From: Lytechinus pictus
Taxonomy: Eukaryota; Echinodermata; Echinoidea; Temnopleuroida; Toxopneustidae
Length of the DNA: 64,000 nucleotides
Reading direction: 5' to 3'
Assembly: GCF_037042905.1 (NCBI RefSeq)
Contig: NC_087246.1
Coordinates: 34,528,001-34,592,000 of the forward strand
In this document: piece after piece, positions 1 through 10,009 of the stretch
Position numbering within the stretch: position 1 is the stretch's first letter
Layout: the number at the start of each line of letters is the position of its first letter
Notes under the pieces: generated by a model
The model's input: only the letters and a program-made list of their open reading frames with translations
What the model was told of the DNA's origin: nothing
Databases searched by the model: none
Translations under genes and position numbers: made by a program

Positions 1-230
1 ACTAGGCCCGAATTCACAAAGGTGGATTCTGCAAAATCCACGGATTTTAGAATCCGTGGATTTTTTAGTCCATGGATTCGAGTAAATCCGCAGATTCTGC
101 AGTTTGTGATTCACCAACGGTGGACTAAAAAATCCGCAGATTCCACCAGACCCACGGTTGAGTCAATGGATTCAACCGTGGACTCAACTAAATCCATGGA
201 TTTGACCATACTCCCAACACGGCCAGAGTT
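1..230. repeat. Short palindrome-rich repeat
   Basis: The stretch is built from variants of a 'aatccgtggattt' / 'ccatggattc' motif in both orientations, so it can fold on itself. No gene is visible. It runs straight into the diverged tandem repeat that follows and may be the edge of the same repeat cluster. Confidence 0.4.
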
Positions 231-975
231 CATTGACCTTTAAATGACGGCTTTGATCTTGGCCATGTTCCTGAAATGCATACAGTGTATTCAGGGATAC
301 ACTGCTAGCTACTCTTATGTCCAAGTTTCAAGTTATGATGACAATTCCACAAATACCCCCAGCATTACCAAAGTTTGTTGACCCCAAATTACCTTTGATT
401 TTGGTCACGTGACCTGAAACTCGCACATGATGTTCAGGGATACTTGATTGCTCTTATGACCAAGTTTCATGAACTAGATCCGTAAACTTTTAAAGTTATG
501 ATGACAATTCCTCAAATAACCCTAACATGGCCAAAGTTCGTTGACCGTAGGTGACCTTTGAAATTAATCATGTGACCTGAAACTCAGGCAGGATCTTCAG
601 TGATACACTATTACCCTTATGTCTACTTTTTATGAAATAGGTCCATATACTTTCGAAGTTATATGACAACATTTCAAAAACTTATCCTTAAGATTTTGAT
701 ATTGATTCCCCCAACATGGTCTAAGTTCATTGACCCTAAATGACCTTTGACCTTGGTCATGTGACTAAAAACTCAGACAGGATGTTCAGTAATACTTGAC
801 TACCCTTATGTCCAAGTTTCATGAACTAGGTTCATATACTTTCTAAGTAATGACATTTCAAAAACTTAACCTTGGTTAAGATTTCGATGTTGACGACGCC
901 GCCGCCGCCGCCGTCAGCGTCGGAAAAGCGGCGCCTATATAGTCTCGCTCTGCTATGCAGGCGAGACAAAAATGA
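231..975 (+). repeat. Diverged tandem repeat, about four units of 145-190 bp
   Basis: Units begin near 231, 375, 540 and 725 and share the phrases 'gttgaccctaaatgacc', 'ttggtcatgtgacctgaaac', 'cttatgtccaagtttcatga' and 'aagttatgatgacaattc'. The last unit ends in a (gcc)n run and 'ggcgcctatatagtctcgct'. I recall similar arrays dispersed in many marine invertebrate genomes; that is memory, not a search. There is no coding potential. Confidence 0.6.
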
Positions 976-978
976 TCG

Positions 979-1590
979 AAGGAAAAGAAAGGGAGGGGAG
1001 AGGGGAAAAGGGGGATAAAGTAAGAGAGAAGGAAAAGGAAGATGGAAAAGAAAAGGAAGGAAAAAGAGAAAATTAGATTAAAGACATGAAAGGGGAGGGA
1101 AAGAAAGGAAGATAAGAGAGAGTGAGAAAAAGAGAAGAGAAAGGGAGAGATAGAAGAAATTGCAAAGAGAGGGAGAGAAAAGAAAGGGGAGAGAGAGAGA
1201 GAAAGAAGAGAGGACAAAACAAAGGTGAATAAAAGGAGAAGAGAATAGAAAAGTTGAGTGAAAAGGAAGGGAAGAAAAAAGAGGAAAGGAAAGGTGGGGG
1301 AAAGGGAAGAAAATGATAAGGAAGGGAAGAGGAAATGAGAAAGAAAAAGGATTAAGGGAGAGGGAGATATGAAATTTTAAAAAAGGAAGATAAAAAAAGG
1401 GCGGAGAGAGGGGAAAGGAGAGAAAAGAGGGGTAAAAAGATAAGGAGAAATGAGAGAGGAGAGAAAAGGAAGAGAATAGAGAGAAAAGAAGAAACATGCT
1501 TAAGAGATGGTAAGAAAAAGAGAAGGGAATGAAGAGGGAGAGAAAAAGAGGAATAAAGAGAGAAAAGGAGAAAGGAATGGGAGAGGGAGA
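979..1590 (+). repeat. Long polypurine (GA-rich) tract
   Basis: About 610 bases consist almost wholly of A and G on the + strand, with only scattered T and very rare C. The open frames on the opposite strand are Phe/Ser/Leu-rich artefacts of this composition. Such tracts can form triplex (H-DNA) structures. Confidence 0.8.
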
Positions 1591-1645
1591 GCTTTTCAGC
1601 CAGACTGCACCCTGATCGCGTCTTAACAGAACATGCGTCCGGGCG

Positions 1646-1982
1646 GCGAAATTATTTTTCCCACCGAGTTCTGGACCGAATATGAATATTCATGACTTGC
1701 GTCTTCGGATTGAGAGTACGCATGCGCGTGGACTTGGCCTCGACCAGTGCCGATCGTAAGCATTCACGTTGCTCAGAATGAATTAGCATGGTCAAATTAC
1801 CGGTACCCTTACATAGTTACATATGTCTTATAGGCTTAGATCTATATATATATATATCCAATTCTTAAACACTTAATAAACTAGCTGCCATTAATGGCAA
1901 GACATGTGCTAGGGTAGGGCTAGCTTAGGCTAGCGCATTAACTTTACCTCAAATCTGGACCTGTCTAATGCCTAATACTAAT
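1646..1982 (+). repeat. Left terminal inverted repeat of the foldback element
   Basis: It matches the reverse complement of 4346-4680 with a few point differences and small indels. It includes a short (at)n run near 1845 and the phrase 'gctagggtagggctagc'. Confidence 0.85.
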
Positions 1983-2349
1983 AGGAATAGCCGACTAATG
2001 CCATGGTTAACTTCGAACTTGTTAATTCCGAACTTTACGTTTGATTAGGTTTGGACCAATATTAGCTTATTTACCATGGTTTAATATGTCTAGTCCGTAT
2101 ACAGAACCAGTCCTAGATCTAAAAAAAAATATCTTAGTTCGAGCAAGCGGTTTTGAAAAAAAAAATAATTCTGAAGTTGTAAAACTTGATTTATGGTCAA
2201 TTATGGGGCTAATCATTGTTGAAATTTCCTTGCGCGATGTTGCCAGCGCGAATCACGAGCTCAAACTTCTTGACATGTCGTGTAATAAGACATGGAAATT
2301 ATTTTATTCTGAGCTGGTTTTGTAATCATGAAAAAGATGTGTATCTAAC

Positions 2350-2880
2350 TAAAAAATAACTTTGCGCTCGCTAATTTTTTTATATACTGACCAGTAAAGG
2401 AAGCAGTTAATTATAAGCAGTTAATTAAGCAGTTAATTACTGCATTTTAAATAAGATACATAACTCACCAATAAAAAATAATGCGAGCGCAAAGCGCGAG
2501 CTCAAAAATTTGTGATATTCCAACCTGAAAACTGGACATTCTAAGCATTTTTTTGTGAACGGGAAGAGAACGAGTACAATAATTGATGCGAGTGCAGGAA
2601 GCGAGCCAAATATTTGTGATATTTCAACCATAAAGCAACATTCTATACATTTTTGTAACCATTATCAGTACTGTACTAAACAATAATTGATGAAAGCACG
2701 ATTCAAAATCTGCGATTTTCGAACCTAAAATGTATTATGTTTTATTATTAAAGAAGGTATTTCTTTTTTAAAAAGGGCATTTTTTTTTTTGGGGGGGGGG
2801 GGGCAAGAGAGCACAAAGCGCAAGCTAAAATTTTCAAATGCTTAAACTGAAAATGAGTCATTTTTAGGACTCTTGACAGT
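2350..2880. repeat. Interior repeats with GCGAGCGCAAAGCGCGAGCT motif
   Basis: Loose units of about 100 bp carry 'gcgagcgcaaagcgcgagct', 'gcgagtgcaggaagcgagc' and 'gcacaaagcgcaagct' followed by 'atttgtgatattccaacctg'. They are related to, but inverted relative to, the units in the hAT-like elements at 11.7 and 13.5 kb. A run of 14 G sits near 2790-2803. Confidence 0.5.
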
Positions 2881-4085
2881 TTTCATATTTTTTTCTGCTT
2901 ACAACCACTTTTATTAAACAGTTAATTAATCATTAATTATTAATACTTATTGATAATATTAATAATTATTAATTATTAAATTATTTTTTGTTAATTATTA
3001 TTTCTTGAAACCATATTGACACAAAAACAAATACGTTGTTTATTTCCTTGAAACTGTAGAGAAATGAGATTCAATATTGAACGATATATGATTAAAAAGA
3101 AGTAAACATTTTTTCCCCTTTGTTTTGTCAATCTGACCCAAAACAAATATAAAATTTAGAAGAGAGATAGAGAGAAGAAGAAGTCCCACCACCAAGAATA
3201 AACTTAGACAAGGGGGGAAAGGGAAAGAAAAAGATGGAGTAAATGTGATATTATTTTTTAAACAATCTATTGCAAAATTAGCTTTTCTTATAGAAAGAGG
3301 GGGACAAATTTTGTTCACTCGCTCGCTTCAATCGCTTTCTTCTTTTTTTTTGACAGAAATTTTGCTCTTAAACCATGCTTGGCCCCTCAAAGTTTCTGGC
3401 TCAGCATGCCATTGACATAACCCATTTGGATATGACACAATTGGAGACTGTGTTCAAGTTTACCAAATCTTTTCAGAATATCATTAAGACTTAAAACATT
3501 CTTGTTGGCCAAAGAAAATAATACAAGGAAAATCCTAATGGAATAGAAATCAACCTTGTTATCGTTCTTTAGAGTTAGCTATGTTTAAAGTATGAAAATT
3601 GTTGTCAAAATTGCAGTCAGATGTAAAAATTATTCTTGTCATCAAAGCACTATTATCTTGATCATGACCATTATTATTTACTGTCATTATCATCATATGA
3701 TTACAACACATTACCAATACATAATGCTATTTTTCATAACTGATGTATTCTTTGTTTGAATTTCTTGATAATGGTGACAATTACAATTGATGACACTGCT
3801 AGTACACTTACTACTGCTGCTGCTACTGTTACTGGTGATTGGTAGTATTGACCATTAGTGTTATTAAATATATTAAAAAAAACAATTGAAACATTTATAA
3901 TTACTTATTTAAAACAAATGAAAGTACAAAATACAAAATGCCTTGAAAATGCCTTAAAAAATAAAAATTTCAAGGCTCAAAATCCTCAAGGCCAAGGCCC
4001 TCTCGAGGCCAAGGCTTTGAAAAAGTAGCTAGGCATTAAGGCGTCTTAAGGCCAAGGCCGAGCATCAAGGCACTACAACACTGAT

Positions 4086-4305
4086 TAGTGTAGTAGGTTT
4101 CACGGTACACCATGTATCTTTCTTGGGCAGATGTTGGTCCTGAAAAGGACCACCCAATCTCGACGTTTCGACAAGTGTGTTCTTGTCGTCCTCAGGAGAA
4201 AACGACAAGAACACACTTGTCGAAACGTCGAGATTGGGTGGTCCTTTTCAGGACCAACATCTGCCCAAGAAAGATACATGGTGTACCGTGAAACCTACTA
4301 CACTA
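4086..4305. repeat. Perfect long hairpin (104-bp arms, 12-nt loop)
   Basis: Arms 4086-4189 and 4202-4305 are reverse complements around the loop 'cctcaggagaaa'. They contain the phrase 'cacggtacaccatgt', which recurs near 13190 and 14560, and a smaller nested palindrome 'ggtcctgaaaaggacc'. The hairpin sits just inside the right inverted repeat of the Mutator-like element. Such near-perfect arms suggest recent origin or conversion. Confidence 0.85.
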
Positions 4306-4345
4306 TTCTTCTTCGCCATGGAAACCTTCAGAAATTATAACACTG

Positions 4346-4680
4346 ATTAGTACTAGGCATTAATTAGACAGGTCCAGGTAAAGTTAATGCGCTAGCCTAA
4401 GCTAGCCCTACCCTAGCACATGTCTTGCCATTAATGGCAGCTAGTTTATTAAGTGTTTAAGAATTGGATATATATATATATAGATCTAAGCCTATAAGAC
4501 ATATGTAACTATGTAAGGGTACCGGTAATTTGACCATGCTAATTCATTCTGAGCAACGTGAATGCTTACGATCGGCACTGGTCGAGGCCAAGTCCACGCG
4601 CATGTGTACTCTCAATCCGAAGACGCAAGTCATGAATATTCATATGTTGGTCCAGAACTCGGTGGGAAAAATAATTTCGC
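4346..4680 (-). repeat. Right terminal inverted repeat of the foldback element
   Basis: Inverted partner of 1646-1982. It ends in '...ataatttcgc', followed at once by the 9-bp target duplication at 4681-4689. Confidence 0.85.
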
Positions 4681-4869
4681 GTCCGGGCGTTTAGCGGGGT
4701 AGAGTTGTTTTTCTTCCTCGCTTCCACTCTGGTCTGAGCAGGCCGAGATTTGGAAAAATCCTTCCCGACGCTGTCCTGCTTTTCTCCCAGTGGGAGAGTC
4801 TTAACAGAAAGGGGGATTTCCTTTGCCCTGCTTTTATCGGACTAGGCAGTCAGAAAAGTGTCTGTTAAG

Positions 4870-5165
4870 ACGGGGTATAAGTGGTAAAAGGTGCAAACAT
4901 GCACCTTTTTATTTGCACCAAGAAACGCTCGTTTGCTCCCTGAAAGGTGCAAATTTGAACCTTTTGAGGTGCATTATACTTGACTTAAAAAAGGTTCAAA
5001 TTTGAACTCTTATTACATGGTTCATTTCTGCACCCTATAGGGTAGCTTATAATTGCACCCTTGAAGGTGTACAAATGAGTAAAATTATTTTTAAAAAATT
5101 AGCACCATTTGGGATGCTGCTATTGTACCAACCCTACAGGGTTCAAATTTGAACCCCTATAAGCC
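4870..5165. other. Cluster of short 16-22 bp palindromes
   Basis: The block carries 'aaggtgcaaacatgcacctt', 'ggtgcaaatttgaacc' (near 4947), 'ggttcaaatttgaact' (near 4992) and 'ggttcaaatttgaacc' (near 5139), plus half-sites 'gcaccctatagggt' and 'gcacccttgaaggtg'. No gene is seen. It separates the foldback element from the tRNA-like array. Confidence 0.5.
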
Positions 5166-5173
5166 ACTAACCC

Positions 5174-5254
5174 GTCTCTGTGTGGTCTAGTTTAAGACAC
5201 CGGCGTGCCCCCAGCTTGGAAACTGGGGGCCCGGGTTCTATTTCCGGCAGAGAC
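5174..5254 (+). tRNA. tRNA-like copy, diverged, inverted relative to the array
   Basis: It begins GTCTCTG and ends CAGAGAC, giving a 7-bp acceptor stem, and is followed by a TTTTTT run (Pol III terminator-like). The anticodon region is disrupted by a roughly 10-nt insertion that pairs 'gcccccag' with 'ctgggggc'. The B-box is weakened ('gggttctatttcc'). This is probably a decayed or SINE-type copy of the sequence at 5581-5651, with which it forms an inverted repeat across the microsatellite. Confidence 0.4.
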
Positions 5255-5341
5255 ATTTTTTCGGCATCACCGACTTCAAAGGGCAGATAGCTCTGGGGAA
5301 GCTTGATTTAAGCAACGCCTACCATTATTCTCTTCATTCAT

Positions 5342-5408
5342 TTCTTTCACACACACGCACCCCCCCCCCCCACACACACACACACACCCTCACACGCACA
5401 TACATACA

Positions 5409-5480
<72 letters not shown>
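5342..5480. repeat. (CA)n and (TA)n microsatellite
   Basis: A run of acacac and cccccc is followed by about 70 bp of alternating TA. It lies between two inverted copies of the tRNA-like sequence and its 3' flank. Confidence 0.9.
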
Positions 5481-5484
<4 letters not shown>

Positions 5485-5580
5485 AAAGAAATTGATGAAG
5501 AGAACAATGGTAGGCGTAGCTTAAATCAAGGTTCCCCAGAGCTATCTCCCCTTTGAAAAAATTGGTGATGCCGAAAAAAT

Positions 5581-5651
5581 GTCTCTGCCGGGAATCGAAC
5601 CCGGGCCCCCAGCTTTGAACGCCGGTGCCTTAACCACTAGACCACAGAGAC
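5581..5651 (-). tRNA. tRNA-like gene, anticodon loop reads UCA (copy 1)
   Basis: The 71-nt - strand sequence folds fully: acceptor GTCTCTG/CAGAGAC 7 bp, D stem GTCT/AGGC, anticodon stem CCGGC/GCTGG with loop GTTCAAA, variable loop GGGC, T stem CCGGG/CCCGG with loop TTCGATT. Positions 34-36 of the loop are UCA, which would read UGA. Pol III A box (tggtctagtgg) and B box (ggttcgattcc) are intact, and TTTTTT follows two bases after the end. G at position 32 is atypical. It lacks the long acceptor stem of selenocysteine tRNA. It could instead be the head of a tRNA-derived SINE. Confidence 0.5.
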
Positions 5652-5980
5652 GGGTTAGTGGCCAGGGCGACCCCGATCCGATTGACCGTCAGATAGACAG
5701 ATTTTCGACACTATACCAATTATAATTTCCTTTGTCGGGTGAAGGTGGGTTTTGAACAATGACAAGCCGCCATGCCTCAGCTGGATCAAAGCTATTGCTT
5801 TGATATATACAGTACACGTATGGGAGAAAGTATACAAATGTGTGAAGTTATACATGTACAACAGCTTTGGCAACTCTTTTTATTTAAATATTGTAAAGAA
5901 ATGGATGAAGAGAACAATGGTAGGCGTAGCTTAAATCAAGGTTCCCCAGAGCTATCTACCCTTGGTGATGCCGAAAAAAT

Positions 5981-6051
5981 ATCTCTGCCGGGAATCGAAC
6001 CCGGGCCCCCAGCTTTGAACGCCGGTGCCTTAACCACTAGACCACAGAGAC
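5981..6051 (-). tRNA. tRNA-like gene, anticodon loop UCA (copy 2)
   Basis: Same sequence as copy 1 except for the last base, which turns the first acceptor pair into G-T. Internal Pol III boxes and the following T6 run are kept. It lies one tandem unit downstream of copy 1. Confidence 0.5.
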
Positions 6052-6376
6052 GGGTTAGTGGCCAGGGCGACCCCGATCCGATTGACCGTCAGATAGACAG
6101 ATTTTCGACACTATACCAATTATAATTTCCTTTGTCGGGTGAAGGTGGGTTTTGAACAATGACAAGCCGCCATGCCTCAGCTGGATCAAAGCTATTGCTT
6201 TGATACAGTACACGTATGGGAGAAAGTATACAAATGTGTGAAGTTATACATGTACAACAGCTTTGGCAACTCTTTTTATTTAAATATTGTAAAGAAATGG
6301 ATGAAGAGAACAATGGTAGGCGTAGCTTAAATCAAGGTTCCCCAGAGCTATCTACCCTTGGTGATGCCGAAAAAAT

Positions 6377-6447
6377 ATCTCTGCCGGGAATCGAACCCGG
6401 GCCCCCAGCTTTGAACGCCGGTGCCTTAACCACTAGACCACAGAGAC
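6377..6447 (-). tRNA. tRNA-like gene, anticodon loop UCA (copy 3)
   Basis: Identical to copy 2, including the G-T first pair and the T6 run. The three copies retain stem pairing, which is compatible either with function or simply with recent tandem duplication. Confidence 0.5.
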
Positions 6448-6512
6448 GGGTTAGTGGCCAGGGCGACCCCGATCCGATTGACCGTCAGATTTTCGACACT
6501 ATACCAATTATA

Positions 6513-6518
<6 letters not shown>

Positions 6519-6605
<87 letters not shown>
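6519..6605. repeat. (TA)n microsatellite
   Basis: About 80 bp of alternating TA, next to the 3' end of the Penelope-like fragment. Confidence 0.95.
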
Positions 6606-6674
6606 GTACCTGTTAAACGTCTGCTACCGGCGGTTTCACGCCCGGACTTGAGGCGATCTTCAGGCAGACTGACG

Positions 6675-7349
6675 TTATTGGCTATTTGTGTGGTGCGGCG
6701 GGTCAATTTGACGCTTCGGTGGTTTCCGGTTTGGTCTCGTTCGGTGTCTGCACTTTGAAATCAGTTCCGACCTTTTGTTTAGTGAGTTTCTGTTTGTTAT
6801 TATGGACACTTTTTCCTCCAGGCAAAGATTGCACAAGCCACTTTTTCTTTGGTTTAAGTTTGACTTTTTTTCGATTTCCCATGTTAGCGTAGATTCGATG
6901 TTCTTTTCCTTCAGATTCCATATGTATTTTGAGAGTTGAGTTTCGTTCCGGTATCTTTCATGCTTAAATGATTTGATGTGGTTTCTGTATCTATCTTTGA
7001 ATGTCCCCCCTGCAAGTCCGAAGTAGTGTTTCTCTTCGTTGCCATGTCGGATCGTCGCCTTGTATACCAGAGCCGTCTGCATACAGTTTCCTTGTAATGG
7101 ACATTGGTTTTTTTGCCGACAGTTACATTTTGGCTTATTTTCCGCTCGTGGATTTGATTGCTTAACAACTTTTTGGTTGTGGGTTTTTATTATGGTATCC
7201 ATGTTTTTCATGCAACTGTAGCTAACCTTTATTGTGTTCTTGTTGAATATTTGGTTCAATTTATGTCCCTTGGGGAAGTGTTTCAAGATTAATGAAGCAG
7301 CGAAAAAAACACCAAATACTCTTGGTAGTACTAGTCTTGCATACCACAA
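6675..7349 (-). mobile_element. Penelope-like element, C-terminal GIY-YIG endonuclease fragment
   Basis: An open frame of about 224 residues matches the C-terminal half of Penelope-like retroelement proteins. It has a 'HFPKGHKLNQIFN' / 'KVSYSCMKN' linker, then a Cys cluster (CNCRQKNQCP...C), then a GIY-YIG-like core with YFG in 'KHYFGLAGGTFKDRYRNH' and the following 'TQLSKYIWNLK'. It ends with a second Cys motif 'CNLCLEEK' and a 'RSELISKCRHR' tail. The reverse transcriptase half expected upstream is missing, so the copy is 5'-truncated. It abuts a LINE relic in the same orientation. The frame itself is uninterrupted. Confidence 0.75.
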
Positions 7350-7369
7350 TATACACTGTTAACAAATCT

Positions 7370-8580
7370 GGTATAGATCATGTAGATTATAAGCTTTTTC
7401 ATCTTCCAAGCATAAATTTCTATTGCTCCTATTCGTAATTTCAGTCACATGATCATTCCACTTTAAATCATTCTGACTTGTAATTCCTAGGATTTCACAC
7501 ACTGCAATGGGATGATATTTATGTTTGGGCGTTGCTTTGGAAATGATAATGACGTTGTGGAACATTTTGTGCATAGTTGAGTTCAATATCATTCTGAAAA
7601 TTCCATGATTCAAGTAATTCAATTTCATTTTGTAGTCGTGGAAGTTGACTATTCATTATGCACTCTACCATGGTTAAGTCATCTACATGATTTAAAGTAT
7701 GCAAAAGTTCTATCACCACAGGCATCATTTATCACTTATCAACAAATAAAATGGGACCAAATTTGGTACCCTGAGGCACACCCGTACCACTGCATCTTGA
7801 ATCCGATAACTGACCCCTATACTCCACAATTTGTTGACGATAACTTAGGAAATTCACTACTATTGATATAACAATAGGTCGAACATGCACTTCAAGAATA
7901 TTATGATTGATTCGAAAAATCCGTCATGACCGTTAATATTGACTTAGGAAGTTAGGATTATCAGCATTCCTTAATAATTCATGTAACAATCCAGTCAAAT
8001 AGTGACATGTCGATATTGCTTTCTGTTTCCATACTGATTTGGATCAATTGTGTTCGAAATATCTTCCCAAACCCATTTTGCGATAAAATTAATGACTCCC
8101 CACAATCCGCAAAAAATGTTGTCAGTGCAGTTGGTCTTGACTCATTGATGGTTGGTGGGGGAAAGAACAGGAATAATCTCAGCATAATTGTACAGTCGAT
8201 GAAAAATACCGAGAAGAAAAGATGATTTTAAGATATCAGCTATTGGAGTACTCAGTTTATCTGCAAACTCTCGAAAAATGCGGACCGGTAAATTACTGAT
8301 GGAGGTATATAGACCTACTTGATTTTTGTGATTTAAGTTAACACAGTAATTAATATATTTCGTATATAGGGTTGAACAATAAATGACACGTAGAGAGTGC
8401 CGGTGAGGAAACATTTCTTTTTCATCCAACCTATAGGTATCTTTGATGCTATTTGTAGAAAATTATTGTTGATACGATTGGCAGTTTCTCGAAAAAAATT
8501 CAGCCACGCTTTAATGCGAAACGTATCCACTCTATCATGTCTATTTGTTTTCGTACATGTAAAATAAGGCTTCAAATGTT
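7370..8580 (-). mobile_element. Decayed non-LTR (LINE) reverse transcriptase relic
   Basis: Reading the - strand from high to low coordinates gives reverse transcriptase pieces in the right order but in different frames. These are 'EFADKLSTPIADILKSS' with 'YAEIIPVLSP' (8140-8430), motif B 'GVPQGTKFGPILF' (near 7760-7790), a DD box 'HVDDLTMVE' (near 7690), and the thumb-like 'ITSQNDLKWNDHV' (near 7450-7490). Frameshifts and deletions break the frame, so no protein is expected. These motifs are non-LTR type rather than Penelope type. Confidence 0.7.
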
Positions 8581-8969
8581 TCTTTTCAGGTCAGTATAAT
8601 ATGAAAAATCTCAGCTCGCGCCTAGCACGTTCGTGATTACAAAAAGTGCTTATAAAATGGTTAGATGGTTCCATTTTCAGGTCTATAAATGACATATCCG
8701 AGGAACTCAGCTCTCATATTATTGTTCGTAAAGATATAAAGCAAAGATGTTTAGTCTTATTAAGACGACACTCAGTGCATTCCCCTGAAATGAATTTTGG
8801 CACCTCTAGCAGCCGATCAGGAAATGCGGATGATTTTTTTTCCATGTCCCCCTATGGGACAATGCTGGATCTTCCACTGCTTACCTTTCGGCGTTAGTAT
8901 GGCGTGATATATTTGGTTGTCTTGCATGCCCCCTACCTATCCTAAAAATGGATCGACGCCATTGCTTGA

Positions 8970-9583
8970 TTAAAGGTCAAGTCCACCACCCCCCAAAAAA
9001 AATGTTGATTTGAATAAATAAAGACAATTTAAACTAGCTTAATGCTCGAAATTTCATCAAAATCGGATGTAAAATAAAAAAGTTATAACAGTTTAAAGTT
9101 TCGCTTATTTTTCACAAAACAGTGATATGCACTAACTCAGTGACATGCAAATGAGAGTAGACGATGATGTCCCTCACTCACTATTTCTTTTGTTTTTTTA
9201 TTGTTGGAATTATACAACATTCTATTTTTTACAGATTTGACAATAAGGACCAACTTGACTGAACCATGAACAGTGCCGATTTCATATGTTCAGGGAGGAA
9301 TTAATCGTTGTTTAACTTGACAATGAAGAGAAAACTAGAATATTTCATATAATAAAATACAAAAGAAATAGTGAGTGGATGATAATCACCAGTCTCCTCA
9401 TTTGCATACCGATCAATTAAGATGTGCATATAACTGTTTTGCGAAATTAAGCGAAACTTTAAAATGTCATAATATTAAACTTTTTAATTTTACATCCGAT
9501 TTTAATGAAATTTTCCGGGGTAATGTTGGATTTTTCTCTTTTTATTCAAATAAACTTATCGTTGGGGTGGATTTGTCCTTTAA
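8970..9583. mobile_element. MITE family A, copy 1 (TTAA ends)
   Basis: The element begins TTAAAGGTCAAGTCCACC and ends GGTGGATTTGTCCTTTAA, with subterminal inverted regions ('tgttgatttgaataaataaag' against '...tattcaaataaac'). Its inner part carries 'catcaaaatcggatgtaaaat' and the reverse-oriented 'acatccgattttaatgaaatt'. TTAA at both ends suggests piggyBac-type target duplication. No transposase is present. Confidence 0.8.
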
Positions 9584-10009
9584 GTATGTTTTCAACATTA
9601 ACGATATCTGCTAGTGTGATTTTTTTTTTCAGCGTCAACCAATAGCGTAATGAACTGAAAATTTGAGGTGGCGGACATGGCGTAAGGGGCAAAATCTCAA
9701 AGTAGCGAGCGAGCAAAAACAAATTACTATTTCGATATTTTTTGATAGATTTTGAATAGTATTTAGAAAATGGTATCCTATTTCACCCTTTTCCCTTCCT
9801 TTCGTTCTTTTCTCCTTTTTTTTTTTTTTATCTCGGTCGTGAAGTTTTGTGGTCCATGCCCCCAAGTCACCCCCCCCCCCATCTGTACACCAGTTGCTTC
9901 AATACTAGTACTCACTTAGACGAATCCTAGGTATTTGCAGGAATGTGTTCATGACACGTCCGCCGTGCAGAAATACCATCTTGCCTAACAATTATCAATA
10001 TCAATTTCA
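9584..10009. other. No gene recognised
   Basis: AT-rich sequence with T and C homopolymer runs and a lone 'tagcgagcgagc' motif. I see nothing coding. Confidence 0.5.

Larger units (their letters stand above)
1646..4680. mobile_element. Mutator-like foldback DNA transposon, non-autonomous
   Basis: Positions 1646-1982 and 4346-4680 are near-identical inverted repeats of about 337 bp beginning 'gcgaaattatttttccc'. Directly outside them lies the same 9-mer GTCCGGGCG in direct orientation (1637-1645 and 4681-4689), read here as a target-site duplication. Long terminal inverted repeats plus a 9-bp duplication are the hallmark of the Mutator/MULE superfamily. The 2.4-kb interior has no transposase frame. 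It holds 'gcgagcgcaaagcgcgagct' repeats, AT-rich sequence and a long hairpin. The superfamily assignment is inference from structure only. Confidence 0.75.
5482..6510. repeat. Tandem repeat, about 400-bp unit, 2.6 copies
   Basis: Unit starts ('attgtaaagaaatggatgaa') lie near 5480, 5889 and 6285. Each unit has a tRNA-like sequence on the - strand, then about 220 bp ending '...ggcaactctttttatttaaat'. Copies 2 and 3 are nearly identical. The third is cut short near 6510, where a TA microsatellite begins. Confidence 0.85.

Noticed and set aside
876..1497. Ser/Leu/Phe-rich open frames on the minus strand
   Set aside because: They are translations of the polypurine tract and have no protein-like composition.
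5581..5651. Selenocysteine tRNA
   Set aside because: The anticodon loop reads UCA, but the acceptor stem is 7 bp and the variable arm is short, unlike eukaryotic tRNA-Sec.
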